From positions 496,001 to 560,000 of the forward strand of contig NZ_SIHJ01000002.1 of assembly GCF_007859765.1 (NCBI RefSeq): a stretch of 64,000 nucleotides of DNA, written 5' to 3'. The position numbers and the translations under genes are program-made. This DNA comes from Posidoniimonas corsicana (GTDB lineage Bacteria; Planctomycetota; Planctomycetia; Pirellulales; Lacipirellulaceae). Positions 26,743-39,103 of the stretch are shown here, one piece after another; positions within the stretch are counted from its first letter, which is position 1; each line of letters begins with the position of its first letter. The notes under the pieces were generated by a model, which saw only the letters and a list, made by a program, of their open reading frames with translations, was not told the origin of the DNA and did no database searches.

Positions 26743-29046
26743 ATGCCTTTTGGGAGTAGGCAGATGATACATACAAGCGCTCGTCGAGTTGCCGCCACGT
26801 TCTTGACCATGCTCATCATTGGGCCAGCTGTCGTGGTCGCACAGCAGGTAGCGTTTCCGGGTGCAGAGGGCTACGGCAAGCACACCACCGGTGGACGTGG
26901 CGGCGCTGTCTACGAAGTGACGACTCTGAATCCTACCGGGCCTGGCAGTTTGGGGGCGGCCCTAGACGCTTCCGGGCCACGCACCGTCGTGTTCAGGGTG
27001 TCTGGGACGATTGATGGCAATTTCGACATCGACAACGACAACGTCACCATCGCCGGGCAGACCGCGCCGGGAGGAGGAATTGCGATCAAGGGTAATCTCA
27101 GTATAGACGCCAGTAACGTTAGCATCCGCTACATCCGCGTACGCGATGAAGTTAGTGGTGACGCGTTAGGGGGGAGGTACCAGGAAAACATTATTATCGA
27201 CCACGTGTCAACGAGTTGGAGCAGCGACGAAGTGCTCTCCATCTACCACGGCGAGGACGTCACGATCCAATGGTCGATGATCACAGAGGCGGGGTCGTCG
27301 GACCACAAGTTCGGGGGGATCTGGGGGAACAACCACGGCACCTACCATCACAAGTTGATTGCGCATAATGCAAGCCGTAACCCGCGTTGGGCCTCCGGAA
27401 GCAAGCACAATGACTATCGAAACAACGTCGTCTATAACTGGGGTTACAACAGCTCCTACGGCGGTGAAGCACAGCAAGTCGGTAATCCGAATTTCGACTT
27501 CACTACCATCAACATGATCGGCAACTACTACAAGGCGGGGCCGGCGACATCGAGTGGGGTTAGAGATCGCATCGTCGAACCCTCTGCCCGTGGTTCGGGC
27601 GACGAGGGCAGTTGGTACGTTGCCGACAACGTCGTCGAGGGCTACCCCGCGGTGTCGGACAACAACTGGCTGGGGGTCGATGGCGACGAGTACATCCGGC
27701 TAGATCAACCGTGGGACGCCATGGCGATCAACGAGCAGACCGCACAAGACGCCTTTAAATCCGTCCTCTCACATGTCGGCGCCTCGCTGCCGTCTCGCGA
27801 TTCTGTCGATAGTCGTATCATCCAAGAGGTCAGGGCCGGGACGGCTACCTTTGTAAGTAACGGCTTGATCGAGAGCCCTAGCGACGTTGGGGGATGGCCG
27901 ACCCTAAGCAGTACCCCCGCGCCCGCCGACAACGATCACGACGGCATGCCCAACGAATGGGAACTCCGTCGCGGACTGGACCCTGATCTCGCGTCCGATC
28001 GCAATGACGACTTCGACTCAGACGGCTATACGAATCTCGAAGAGTACCTGAATGAACTCGGCGCGTTTCCGGCTGTCACAGCCCTAAACTTCCACGGCGG
28101 CATGAGCACCCGCTTCGCGGAAGAAGGGAATTGGGATTTCGACTGGCAACCCTCGCGTCTTGACACCGCTGTCGTCCCGGCTGGCACGGCCGTGGTTGAC
28201 GCAAAGGGGCAGCATGCTGGCACAATTCAAGTAGCGCCACATTCTGGGCAGTCAGCAAGATTGGACATTAACGGCGGCTGGCTGGAAGTCGTCGATACGC
28301 TGGAGATCGCCGCTGCAGGCGCCGATGGACAGGTCAACCTGTCGGATGGGGAGCTGCGCGTCGGTACGGTGACCAAGGGGATAGGCGGGGCCTTTAATCT
28401 GACCGGCGGCGTATTGAGCGCGAACATCGTTGAGTTCGACTTGGTCAACAACGGGGCCACGATCTCACCCGGCGAGTCGGTCGGCGCTACAACCGTTCTG
28501 GGCGGCCTTTCACTAAACTCAGGCGTACTGGCAATCGAGCTGGCTTCGCCCTCCCAAGTCGACTTGGTGGATGTGACCGGCGGCGCCTCCCTGGGTGGTG
28601 ACCTTGTCGTCTCGCTTCTAGACGGCTTCTCTCCCACTACCGGATCATGGGTGATCATGACGGCCACCGATTTCTCCGGATCGTTTGCGTCAGTGTCGCC
28701 CGGGTTCAAAGTCTCGCAGCAGGGTGAGAATCTCGTGTTGAGCGTGGTTGTCGAATTGCCAGGAGACTTCAACGCTGACGGAACAGTTGACGCCGCAGAC
28801 TACACGGTATGGCGAGATAACCTGGGCGGGACGTTCGACTTGAACGGTAATGGAGACGAGACCGGGGATTCTGCCGGCACGGTCGACGCCTCTGACTACG
28901 CCGTGTGGAGGTCTAATTATGGAGCAACTGTCCAACCGGCGACGAACTCCGAGAACTCGAACGCGATACCCGAACCGGCCACATTGCTACAACTATCCAC
29001 GCTAATTGCAACGTACCGTTTGCTTTCTTTTCGCCATAGCCCTTGA
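26743..29046 (+). CDS. PL1-type polysaccharide lyase with dockerin-like and PEP-CTERM tail
   Basis: A 767-residue secreted protein. After the leader (VAATFLTMLIIGPAVVVAQ) it begins VAFPGAEGYGKHTTGGRGG, typical of pectate-lyase-like PL1 enzymes. The beta-helix core runs to about residue 390, with IIIDHVSTSWSSDEVLS and NASRNPRWASG. At about 395-425 a Ca-type repeat DNDHDGMPNEWE is followed by a second one, then an autotransporter-like beta-strand region (430-670). A dockerin-like pair follows: DFNADGTVDAADYTVWRDN and SAGTVDASDYAVWRSNYG. The end AIPEPATLLQLSTLIATYR is a PEP-CTERM sorting signal whose helix is weak and ends in FRHSP. An alternative start is the ATG seven codons on. Confidence 0.85.
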   Translation: MPFGSRQMIHTSARRVAATFLTMLIIGPAVVVAQQVAFPGAEGYGKHTTGGRGGAVYEVTTLNPTGPGSLGAALDASGPRTVVFRVSGTIDGNFDIDNDNVTIAGQTAPGGGIAIKGNLSIDASNVSIRYIRVRDEVSGDALGGRYQENIIIDHVSTSWSSDEVLSIYHGEDVTIQWSMITEAGSSDHKFGGIWGNNHGTYHHKLIAHNASRNPRWASGSKHNDYRNNVVYNWGYNSSYGGEAQQVGNPNFDFTTINMIGNYYKAGPATSSGVRDRIVEPSARGSGDEGSWYVADNVVEGYPAVSDNNWLGVDGDEYIRLDQPWDAMAINEQTAQDAFKSVLSHVGASLPSRDSVDSRIIQEVRAGTATFVSNGLIESPSDVGGWPTLSSTPAPADNDHDGMPNEWELRRGLDPDLASDRNDDFDSDGYTNLEEYLNELGAFPAVTALNFHGGMSTRFAEEGNWDFDWQPSRLDTAVVPAGTAVVDAKGQHAGTIQVAPHSGQSARLDINGGWLEVVDTLEIAAAGADGQVNLSDGELRVGTVTKGIGGAFNLTGGVLSANIVEFDLVNNGATISPGESVGATTVLGGLSLNSGVLAIELASPSQVDLVDVTGGASLGGDLVVSLLDGFSPTTGSWVIMTATDFSGSFASVSPGFKVSQQGENLVLSVVVELPGDFNADGTVDAADYTVWRDNLGGTFDLNGNGDETGDSAGTVDASDYAVWRSNYGATVQPATNSENSNAIPEPATLLQLSTLIATYRLLSFRHSP

Positions 29047-29164
29047 TAGACGGCTGAGCCATCCGCCGTATCCACTCCGATGCGGCCTGCTCTGTCTATT
29101 CCCGTAGCGCGATCGCATCGGCGCCGAAATCAACGGACTCGCGGCAAAACCGAGGCGGCTCGGC

Positions 29165-29419
29165 CTATAGCCGCCGCGGCGAACCACTGTCGCCTTCCCC
29201 GTGAACGACCCGCGGTCCTGGCGGTTTCCGGCGCTTCCAGGCCGCATACTTATACCCGAGCTGCGCGGGAGTGGTGGCGCCGAGCTTCTTCATCAGCTTC
29301 TCTCGATAGGTCTTCACAGTCTGCAGGGCAATGCCCATCTTAGTCGCGGCGGATTGACCGGTTTCGCCGCTGATTAGGATTTCGAGGAGAGTGATTTCAC
29401 GCCTGCTGAGTTCAAGCAT
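29165..29419 (-). CDS. stand-alone LuxR-type HTH protein, copy 1
   Basis: An 84-residue protein that consists only of a GerE/LuxR helix-turn-helix: LSRREITLLEILISGETGQS, then AATKMGIALQTVKTYREKLMKKLGA. A conserved tail TTPAQLGYKYAAWKRRKPPGPRV follows. No receiver or sensor domain is attached. It shares the whole plan, tail and leader with the copy at 44848 and the HTH and tail with 30149. It probably acts as a bare transcription factor. Confidence 0.8.
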   Translation of the reverse strand: MLELSRREITLLEILISGETGQSAATKMGIALQTVKTYREKLMKKLGATTPAQLGYKYAAWKRRKPPGPRVVHGEGDSGSPRRL

Positions 29420-29474
29420 CGTACCTGCCTAGTGGGGCTGTGCCCGGATTCTTGCAGGTTCGTTGGCACCACGA
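29420..29474 (-). promoter_or_regulatory. conserved leader of mini-LuxR copy 1
   Basis: The 55 bp in front of copy 1 match the leader of copy 3 (45109-45162) nearly base for base, for example CGGGATTCTTGCAGG-type and GTTGGCACC blocks. Conservation outside the gene suggests a promoter, an autoregulatory site or a recombination unit. Confidence 0.5.
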
Positions 29475-29555
29475 GCCATAGCCGATTGAACCGAGCCGCG
29501 CCACGGGCGGTTCCGGGAATTCGGGCAGGATGGATCGATATCGCGGGTAAAGGCC

Positions 29556-29596
29556 CGCGGGGCGGAGTTTGTGGTCCGCCGGATTGGGGGGGAGCT
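29556..29596 (+). pseudogene. remnant of the 45317-type gene
   Basis: About 40 bp match the 3' end of the gene at 45317. Read in frame they give RGAEFVVRR, against RGAEFVVRGVELW there. A stop codon occurs upstream in this frame. With the neighbouring mini-LuxR it marks a partial segmental duplication. Confidence 0.5.
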
Positions 29597-29669
29597 AGAT
29601 ACCGCCCGCGGTGGTCGAGCAATTGCACTCAACGCCCAATGAGCAGCGAAGGAAGAACGTGGTGGCTCC

Positions 29670-29984
29670 TTAGCTAGTTGCATCGCCGTTCGCCAGCGAC
29701 TCGACGAAGCTCCGCGGGACCTCGGTCACGGCCCAGGCCGCGTCGGGCGTCACCAGCCCCAGCCCGAAGTGATCGAAGTCGGGCGGAATGGCGTCGAGGG
29801 CGCGAACAGCGGCGTTGCGTAGGTGTTCGAACATCGCCGGTGAGACCGCTTCGCGGATTGCTGTCGCCCTGTCTGTTGGCTCCAGATCCGCCACCTCTTG
29901 GTAGCAGTAGCCCACTGCTTCCTTGGGGGTCCAGAGATCGTCGCTGAACTGCCGAGCGATTTGTTCGAGATACTGAGTGTCCAC
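29670..29984 (-). CDS. hypothetical acidic protein
   Basis: A 104-residue product starting MDTQYLEQIARQFSDDLWTP. It is acidic in the first half and has a mixed helical pattern (AISPAMFEHLRNAAVRALDA-like) followed by PPDFDHFGLGLVTPD. No motif or membrane segment is recognised. It sits between two mini-LuxR genes on the same strand, but gaps of 160-250 bp argue against one operon. Confidence 0.45.
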   Translation of the reverse strand: MDTQYLEQIARQFSDDLWTPKEAVGYCYQEVADLEPTDRATAIREAVSPAMFEHLRNAAVRALDAIPPDFDHFGLGLVTPDAAWAVTEVPRSFVESLANGDATS

Positions 29985-30148
29985 TTCCGCCCTTTCGACG
30001 CACGCTAAGCCTAGCGCTGCATGGGTGCTGCTGTTCCACGCGGACTATAGGCGGCAGACGCCAACTAGCAAACCTGCCTCGGCATTGGCGTCGAATGTTA
30101 CAGCCCCCCATTGGAATCACAGTTCGGGGCGGTGCTGGAGGTTTGGCG

Positions 30149-30370
30149 CTAGATCGCGGGCGCCTCAACCGGGGCGCGTTTCAGCTCCAGCATCGCGTAC
30201 TTGTATCCCAGCTGCGCCGGCGAACTCGCGCCCAGCTTCTTCATTACAGCGGCGCGGTGTAGCTCCGCCGTTCTCAAAGCGATGCCCAGTTTCTTGGCCA
30301 GCGTTACGTTCGACGCTCCATCCACAATGAGCCGCATCATCTTCTCTTCGCGGGGGGTGAGTTTGGGCAT
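30149..30370 (-). CDS. stand-alone LuxR-type HTH protein, copy 2
   Basis: A 73-residue GerE-type HTH: LTPREEKMMRLIVDGASNVT, then LAKKLGIALRTAELHRAAVMKKLGASSPAQLGYKYAML. An AGGAG ribosome site lies 6 bp before the ATG. HTH and tail match copies 1 and 3, but its upstream sequence does not carry their conserved leader in a clear form. The tail lacks the KRR-PGPRV end and reads ELKRAPVEAPAI. It is a separate branch of the family. Confidence 0.8.
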   Translation of the reverse strand: MPKLTPREEKMMRLIVDGASNVTLAKKLGIALRTAELHRAAVMKKLGASSPAQLGYKYAMLELKRAPVEAPAI

Positions 30371-30972
30371 TGGGGGCTCCTGCGGTGTGCTGCTGATCTA
30401 GGGGTCAGGCCGGCTATTGTGACTGGGCGGCTCGCCGGTTTCCAGCAATCTTGCGAAGTGCCGGCAGAGCTAACGCCGTTGCCCCCGGCGCCCCAGAACC
30501 CGTAGCGGTCTCGCCGCTCAGCCCCGGTATCCGCCCGGACGTTTCGCCGGTTAGGAATCCCCAACGGACTAAAACGGCTGGAGCAGCCGCCGAAAAGCAG
30601 CCAGCAGGAAACGGCGCCGGAGTTTCACTCCGGGGCGTCGAACCATTGACCCAAAGTCGCTGAGGTTAAGCACACCTCAGCGCACTTGACTCGGGCGGAA
30701 CTCCTGGCGGCTGGTCCAACTTCAGCGTTTAGCTACTCTGGAGGGGATCGAATGCGATGATCAGCGAGGCCCTGATACATCCGGCCACCGCTTCTTATCG
30801 CAGCTGTGTAGCGTGAAGCAGCGCGTAGCCGCAAGGAGTGGCGAGTCCTGCGCAGTCTACCAGCGCTACGTCGAGCACATCACGGCAAATCCATGAACCA
30901 CGTCACCCTCCCGTGAGGAGCGACAGAATGAGGCGTATCGTCCACGCTTGTTAGTCGGCTCTTGCAACGCTA
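30371..30972. other. 600-bp intergenic region with one dispersed repeat
   Basis: No protein gene is seen between copy 2 and the insertion sequence. It contains repeat copy (a) at 30658-30727. The remainder, including 30780-30950, has no motif that I can assign. Confidence 0.45.
30658..30727 (+). repeat. dispersed hairpin repeat, copy a
   Basis: Starts CGCTGAGGTTAAGCACACCT and ends CTGGTCCAACTTCAGCG. The first 20 bases form a short stem, CTGAGGT against ACCTCAG, with a 7-base loop. It belongs to a family with copies at 40561, 44565, 45674 and 59281. Confidence 0.6.
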
Positions 30973-31893
30973 GAGCGTATCTCATAACCGTCTGACGGCC
31001 ATGACGAGGCAGGCGAGCTTGGCGAAGCCGTGGTAGATCGAGGAGTAGAACTCGTGGCGGACGACGAAGCGTCGGAAGGCGTCCAGCCAGCTCACCGTGC
31101 GTTCGATCTTCCAACGCCGGCGGTAGCGACGCAGCTTCCGTCCATCTTGCCTCTTGCGCCGGACGCGGTTCTTGCGGTGCGGCGTGATCAGCTCAACATC
31201 GCGATCGGCGAGCCGGTCCCGCAATGCGTCACAGTCGGCCGCCTTGTCGTAGATCAGCTTGTTGGGGACGTGGGTCGTTGCCGAAGAGTCGAGCAGAGGC
31301 TCAATGAGGTTCACCTCGGCCTCGCTTGCCGAAGCGATGTCGATCGACAGCGGCAGGCCGCCGCCGTCGGCGAGGACCATGACCTTGGTCCCCTTGCCGC
31401 GTTTGGTTTTGCCGACGTGCTCGCCCCTTTTTTAGCCGGGGCGAACGTCCCGTCGGCGAAGCCTTTTTGCCAGTCGATCTTGCCCTCCCGATCGAGCTTC
31501 CGCATCAGGCGTTTCCACGCCCGATCGAGGACGCCGCCGCCGACCCACTCGATGAATCGGCGGTGGACGGTCGAGCGAGAGGGGAACCGCGGCGGCAGGT
31601 CCTTCCAGCGAGCGCCGCTGCGGAGCATCCACAGCACGCCCTCGAAGCAGGCCCGCGGGTCGGCCATCGGGCGGCCGCCCTTGGGGCTAGGATCGGGGTT
31701 GGCAAACAAGTCAGCGATCAGCAGCCAGTGCTCGTCGCTGAGCTCGGCTTGTAGGTCATCAGCTTCGGGCTCCATCCTGGACCCCGCTTCAACGCGGGAT
31801 CGGTCGCTCATCGAAAAGGTCCTCCTTGGGACCTCTTCTACGGAACGCTCAAGCAGCTGTTCAGCTAGCAGATCGAGGTTCTGAGATACGCTC
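30973..31893. mobile_element. IS5-family (IS427-type) insertion sequence
   Basis: The left inverted repeat GAGCGTATCTCATAACC (30973-30989) matches the complement of the right end (31877-31893) at 16 of 17 bases. A TA dinucleotide flanks each side (30971-30972 and 31894-31895), a likely target duplication. The element is 921 bp and holds one transposase in two frames. Both ends, the frameshift site and the catalytic residues are present, so it may still be active. Confidence 0.88.
30982..31811 (-). CDS. IS427-type transposase, expressed by -1 frameshift
   Basis: Two overlapping frames on the minus strand encode one DDE transposase. The first (31311-31811) gives the helix-turn-helix part (LSDEHWLLIADLFANPD) and the first Asp in GFADGTFAPAKKG. 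The second (30982-31380 and just before it) gives HVGKTKRGKGTKVMVLADGG with the second Asp and the final Glu in RRWKIERTVSWLDAF. The frames join at six A and four G (T6 at 31428-31433 on the plus strand). A -1 slip there yields PAKKRGEHVGKTKRG, the usual IS427 product. The stop codon lies inside the left inverted repeat. Confidence 0.88.
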
Positions 31894-32212
31894 TACGGAG
31901 ATCAGGCCTCGTTTCAGCTTACGCTGAGACTCCGGAAAAACTTGGCCGCCAGACTCCTGTTGAAAACACGCCCGTCCTCTAAGGGCGTTGCCGACGCACT
32001 CGGAACTGTGCCAAGTCCAGTTTCAAGTGCCGTCAAGGCGACGAAAGGAGGACTCACCGACCGCGTTTCGCACGCTCTATGGACTCGGTTGCTTTGAATT
32101 CGGTCGACTCGAATTCCCAGATCGACGATCTAGAGGTAAAGATGCTCTTTCCATCTGAACGGTGAAGTATTCGTTCCTCTCGGTGGATGTTGCGGCCGTC
32201 AAACAAGGTGAC
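31894..32212. other. intergenic region after the IS
   Basis: About 320 bp between the insertion sequence and the end of the first GH10 gene. I see no coding frame, RNA or clear terminator here. Confidence 0.4.
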
Positions 32213-33499
32213 TTACTCAACGGGCACGGTCAGAGCAATTCGAAGGGGCTCTTTTCCAGGCAAGACGTGGATCTTTTCCTCTGTTGTAGAAGACGACCCA
32301 GTGTGAACCGTTACTGCGTGTTCGCCGTGGAAGCCACGAAAGTCGAGCGAACCATCGCTGTCCGTCGTACCTGAGAACTCGGTGGACCATTCGGCCATCA
32401 GCGACTCATACCGATCACCGGCGGCGTTGAGTCGCCAGTCACGGTGTGCTAACCCCGCGTTTGCGCCACGCCAAGAATTCCCCGCCCAGAATACCCACAT
32501 GACGACGCCTTCGACAGCAGGATGCCCGAAGGCCGTGCGATACACCGCCTCTAGTGCGTCCGCATTCATTTCGCCGTCCTCGAACGCGGAGTCGAACTCG
32601 GTGATCCAAATCGGAAGCCCGAGCTCGGCGATCTTGTCGAGATTGCTCTTGATCGCCTCGGGGTGCTTTACCGCGTCGGCGGACCAGACATGGCCCTGCA
32701 CGCCTACGCCATGAATCGGCGCCCCGGCGGCGACCAGCGTCCGGACTTGTTCGACGTACTGATCGACCTGGGTCTTCGTGAAGTCCTTGTCCACGGTGAG
32801 GATATTGAACTCGTTTACAAAGAGTTTGGCGTCTGGGTCCAGTGCGTGCGTACGCTCGAACATCCACGGGCGGACATCCTCGCCGAGCCGTTCCTGGAAG
32901 AACGAGCCGTGCAGCATCTCGCTGTTCACGTCCCAGTGGACGACATCCTTTCGATAGCGGCTCACGATGCTCTGTGCACGCTGCTCCACGGCGTGACGTA
33001 GCTCTTCCGCTGTGAGCGACGTTAGCCAGCGAGGCTGCCATTTCCCGGGCGCCCAGTAGATGCAGTGCCCCCTTAACGGTATTCCGTGCTTCGTACACCA
33101 CTGAACCATCGCGTCGGAACGCGCGTAGTTCTCCCGCCCGCGCCTCCCTTCATTGCTGTACCACTTCATCTCGTTCTCGAAGACAGCCCAGCTGAAGTGC
33201 GACAGAAAAAAACCTTGGTAGTTGGCGTCGTTCAGCACCGCCGGGCTGAGGGCGGCCCCGAAAGGGAACGCCATTGCCGTCTGGCTCACTTCCACGTCTG
33301 CACCGGCAATTGGGGCCCCGTGCTCGTCGGTCACGCGTATCCGGATCTCTCGCTGGCGGATCTTGCGAATGGATTCGTTAGCTTCTTCTCGCCAAGCATT
33401 CTCCTGACCGGGCGCGGTCGAGGTGATGACAGCCGAAACCATCAGCACGCCCCAGCAATAGAGAAGAACTCGCCAGCGGGGTGAGGCAATTAGCGGCAT
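32213..33499 (-). CDS. GH10 family enzyme (xylanase-like), secreted
   Basis: A 428-residue protein with leader RVLLYCWGVLMVSAVITSTA. Residues about 50-75 carry an N-terminal strand domain (IRVTDEHGAPIAGADVEV). The GH10 barrel follows: FSWAVFENEMKWYS, then GIPLRGHCIYWAP, then the acid/base block VHWDVNSEMLHGSF and the nucleophile block PIWITEFDSAFED. GH10 enzymes cleave beta-1,4-xylan. The Asn that precedes the acid/base Glu in clan GH-A is Ser here, giving NSE. A C-terminal beta domain ends RIALTVPVE. It is divergent from the MarR gene. Confidence 0.88.
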   Translation of the reverse strand: MPLIASPRWRVLLYCWGVLMVSAVITSTAPGQENAWREEANESIRKIRQREIRIRVTDEHGAPIAGADVEVSQTAMAFPFGAALSPAVLNDANYQGFFLSHFSWAVFENEMKWYSNEGRRGRENYARSDAMVQWCTKHGIPLRGHCIYWAPGKWQPRWLTSLTAEELRHAVEQRAQSIVSRYRKDVVHWDVNSEMLHGSFFQERLGEDVRPWMFERTHALDPDAKLFVNEFNILTVDKDFTKTQVDQYVEQVRTLVAAGAPIHGVGVQGHVWSADAVKHPEAIKSNLDKIAELGLPIWITEFDSAFEDGEMNADALEAVYRTAFGHPAVEGVVMWVFWAGNSWRGANAGLAHRDWRLNAAGDRYESLMAEWSTEFSGTTDSDGSLDFRGFHGEHAVTVHTGSSSTTEEKIHVLPGKEPLRIALTVPVE

Positions 33500-33749
33500 C
33501 GTTGTTCCTGCGGATCTGATGAGGCATCGCTGGCAGGTGGAAGTCGCCTTCGGCGCGACGCCTCCACTATATCTGATTGTGAACTCGTCATGAACTCGGA
33601 GAGCATGCTGTAGCGTGAGGTTTCCTAACGGGGCCCTTTCGGAGTGAACCTTCGCTTTCGCTCCGTACGGACGACGCTGCCATCGGAAGAACACCTGCTG
33701 GGTTGCATACAAGCGGCGCTACCCACGCCCCATGACCGCTCGAAAATGG

Positions 33750-33778
33750 TTGACTCCTGATTGTCCAGCAGTTTTAAT
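33750..33778 (+). promoter_or_regulatory. sigma-70 promoter of the marR-type gene
   Basis: TTGACT at 33750-33755 and TTTAAT at 33773-33778 are 17 bp apart, an almost perfect housekeeping promoter. It lies about 30 bp before the MarR start codon. Confidence 0.7.
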
Positions 33779-33789
33779 ACGTGCACGTA
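33778..33789. promoter_or_regulatory. TACGTGCACGTA operator-like palindrome
   Basis: A perfect 12-bp palindrome that starts at the last base of the -10 box and covers the expected transcription start. MarR proteins often bind such sites, so autorepression is likely. No second copy was recognised before the neighbouring enzyme genes by eye. Confidence 0.55.
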
Positions 33790-33808
33790 ATTGCACAGGC
33801 GGAGCTCA

Positions 33809-34231
33809 ATGACAACAGGGCACGATATAGCATTGGGCCTGCGGGCGGCCTACCTGACAATGCACCGGCAGACACAGTCGCTGCTGTCGGAGTTCGGCTT
33901 CACCCCGTTCCAGTATGTGGTGCTCTCTGTGCTTTGTACGGAAGACGGCGTCACCCAACGGGAGTTGACCGAGCGGGCCTCGTCAGACGCAAACACAATC
34001 AGCGCTACGCTGCTGTTGTTGGAACGCGACGGAATCCTGGTCCGGGAGTCGCACGAGAAAGATCGGCGCGCGTGGAAGGTCACGGTCACGAGCAAGGGGC
34101 GCAAGGTCTATTTGAAGCTGTCTGACAATCTCAAGCCCGTGCAAGAGATGATCCTCTCCGCGGTGGGCGTCGATGAAGCAGAATCCTTCGTTGCCAACCT
34201 GAATCGCCTCGCCAGCGTGATGAGTCGGTAG
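33809..34231 (+). CDS. MarR-family transcription regulator
   Basis: A 140-residue winged-helix MarR protein. The core reads FTPFQYVVLSVLCTEDGVTQ, then ELTERASSDANTISATLLLLERDGILVRE, then the wing HEKDRRAWKVTVTSKGRKVY. The basic D-x-R-R in the wing is typical. A ribosome site GGAG lies 6 bp before the ATG. It lies between divergent GH10 and the GH62-CE1 fusion and probably controls the xylan block, sensing a phenolic such as ferulate; this ligand idea is inference from the feruloyl-esterase-like neighbours. Confidence 0.88.
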   Translation: MTTGHDIALGLRAAYLTMHRQTQSLLSEFGFTPFQYVVLSVLCTEDGVTQRELTERASSDANTISATLLLLERDGILVRESHEKDRRAWKVTVTSKGRKVYLKLSDNLKPVQEMILSAVGVDEAESFVANLNRLASVMSR

Positions 34232-34356
34232 ACGCGACGTGCATCGACCGTGTGCGTAAGCAGAGAGGAACTTTTTGCCGAAGCGTGGGTTCAATCAATG
34301 CGGCCCCAACTTATCAGGCCCACTCTTGTTGGGAAATCCGGTCGCTTGGTAGATGA

Positions 34357-36432
<2,076 letters not shown>

Positions 36433-36514
36433 CTTGATCCCGCACGCGAGCAACACTTTGTCCCGTCGCGGACCCTGTTCACGCCAGCCTCTTGGGAGGC
36501 GAAAGGTAGGTCCA

Positions 36515-38978
<2,464 letters not shown>

Positions 38979-39103
38979 CAAGTGAAGACTATTAGTGGGG
39001 TCTCTGGCATCGACGCAGCGCCAGACCAGTCAACCGTACTCAGATTTGGGCAATGCGCAAGCCTGACACCAGATCTCTTTCTTGACCTGCTGGGGTTTCT
39101 TCC

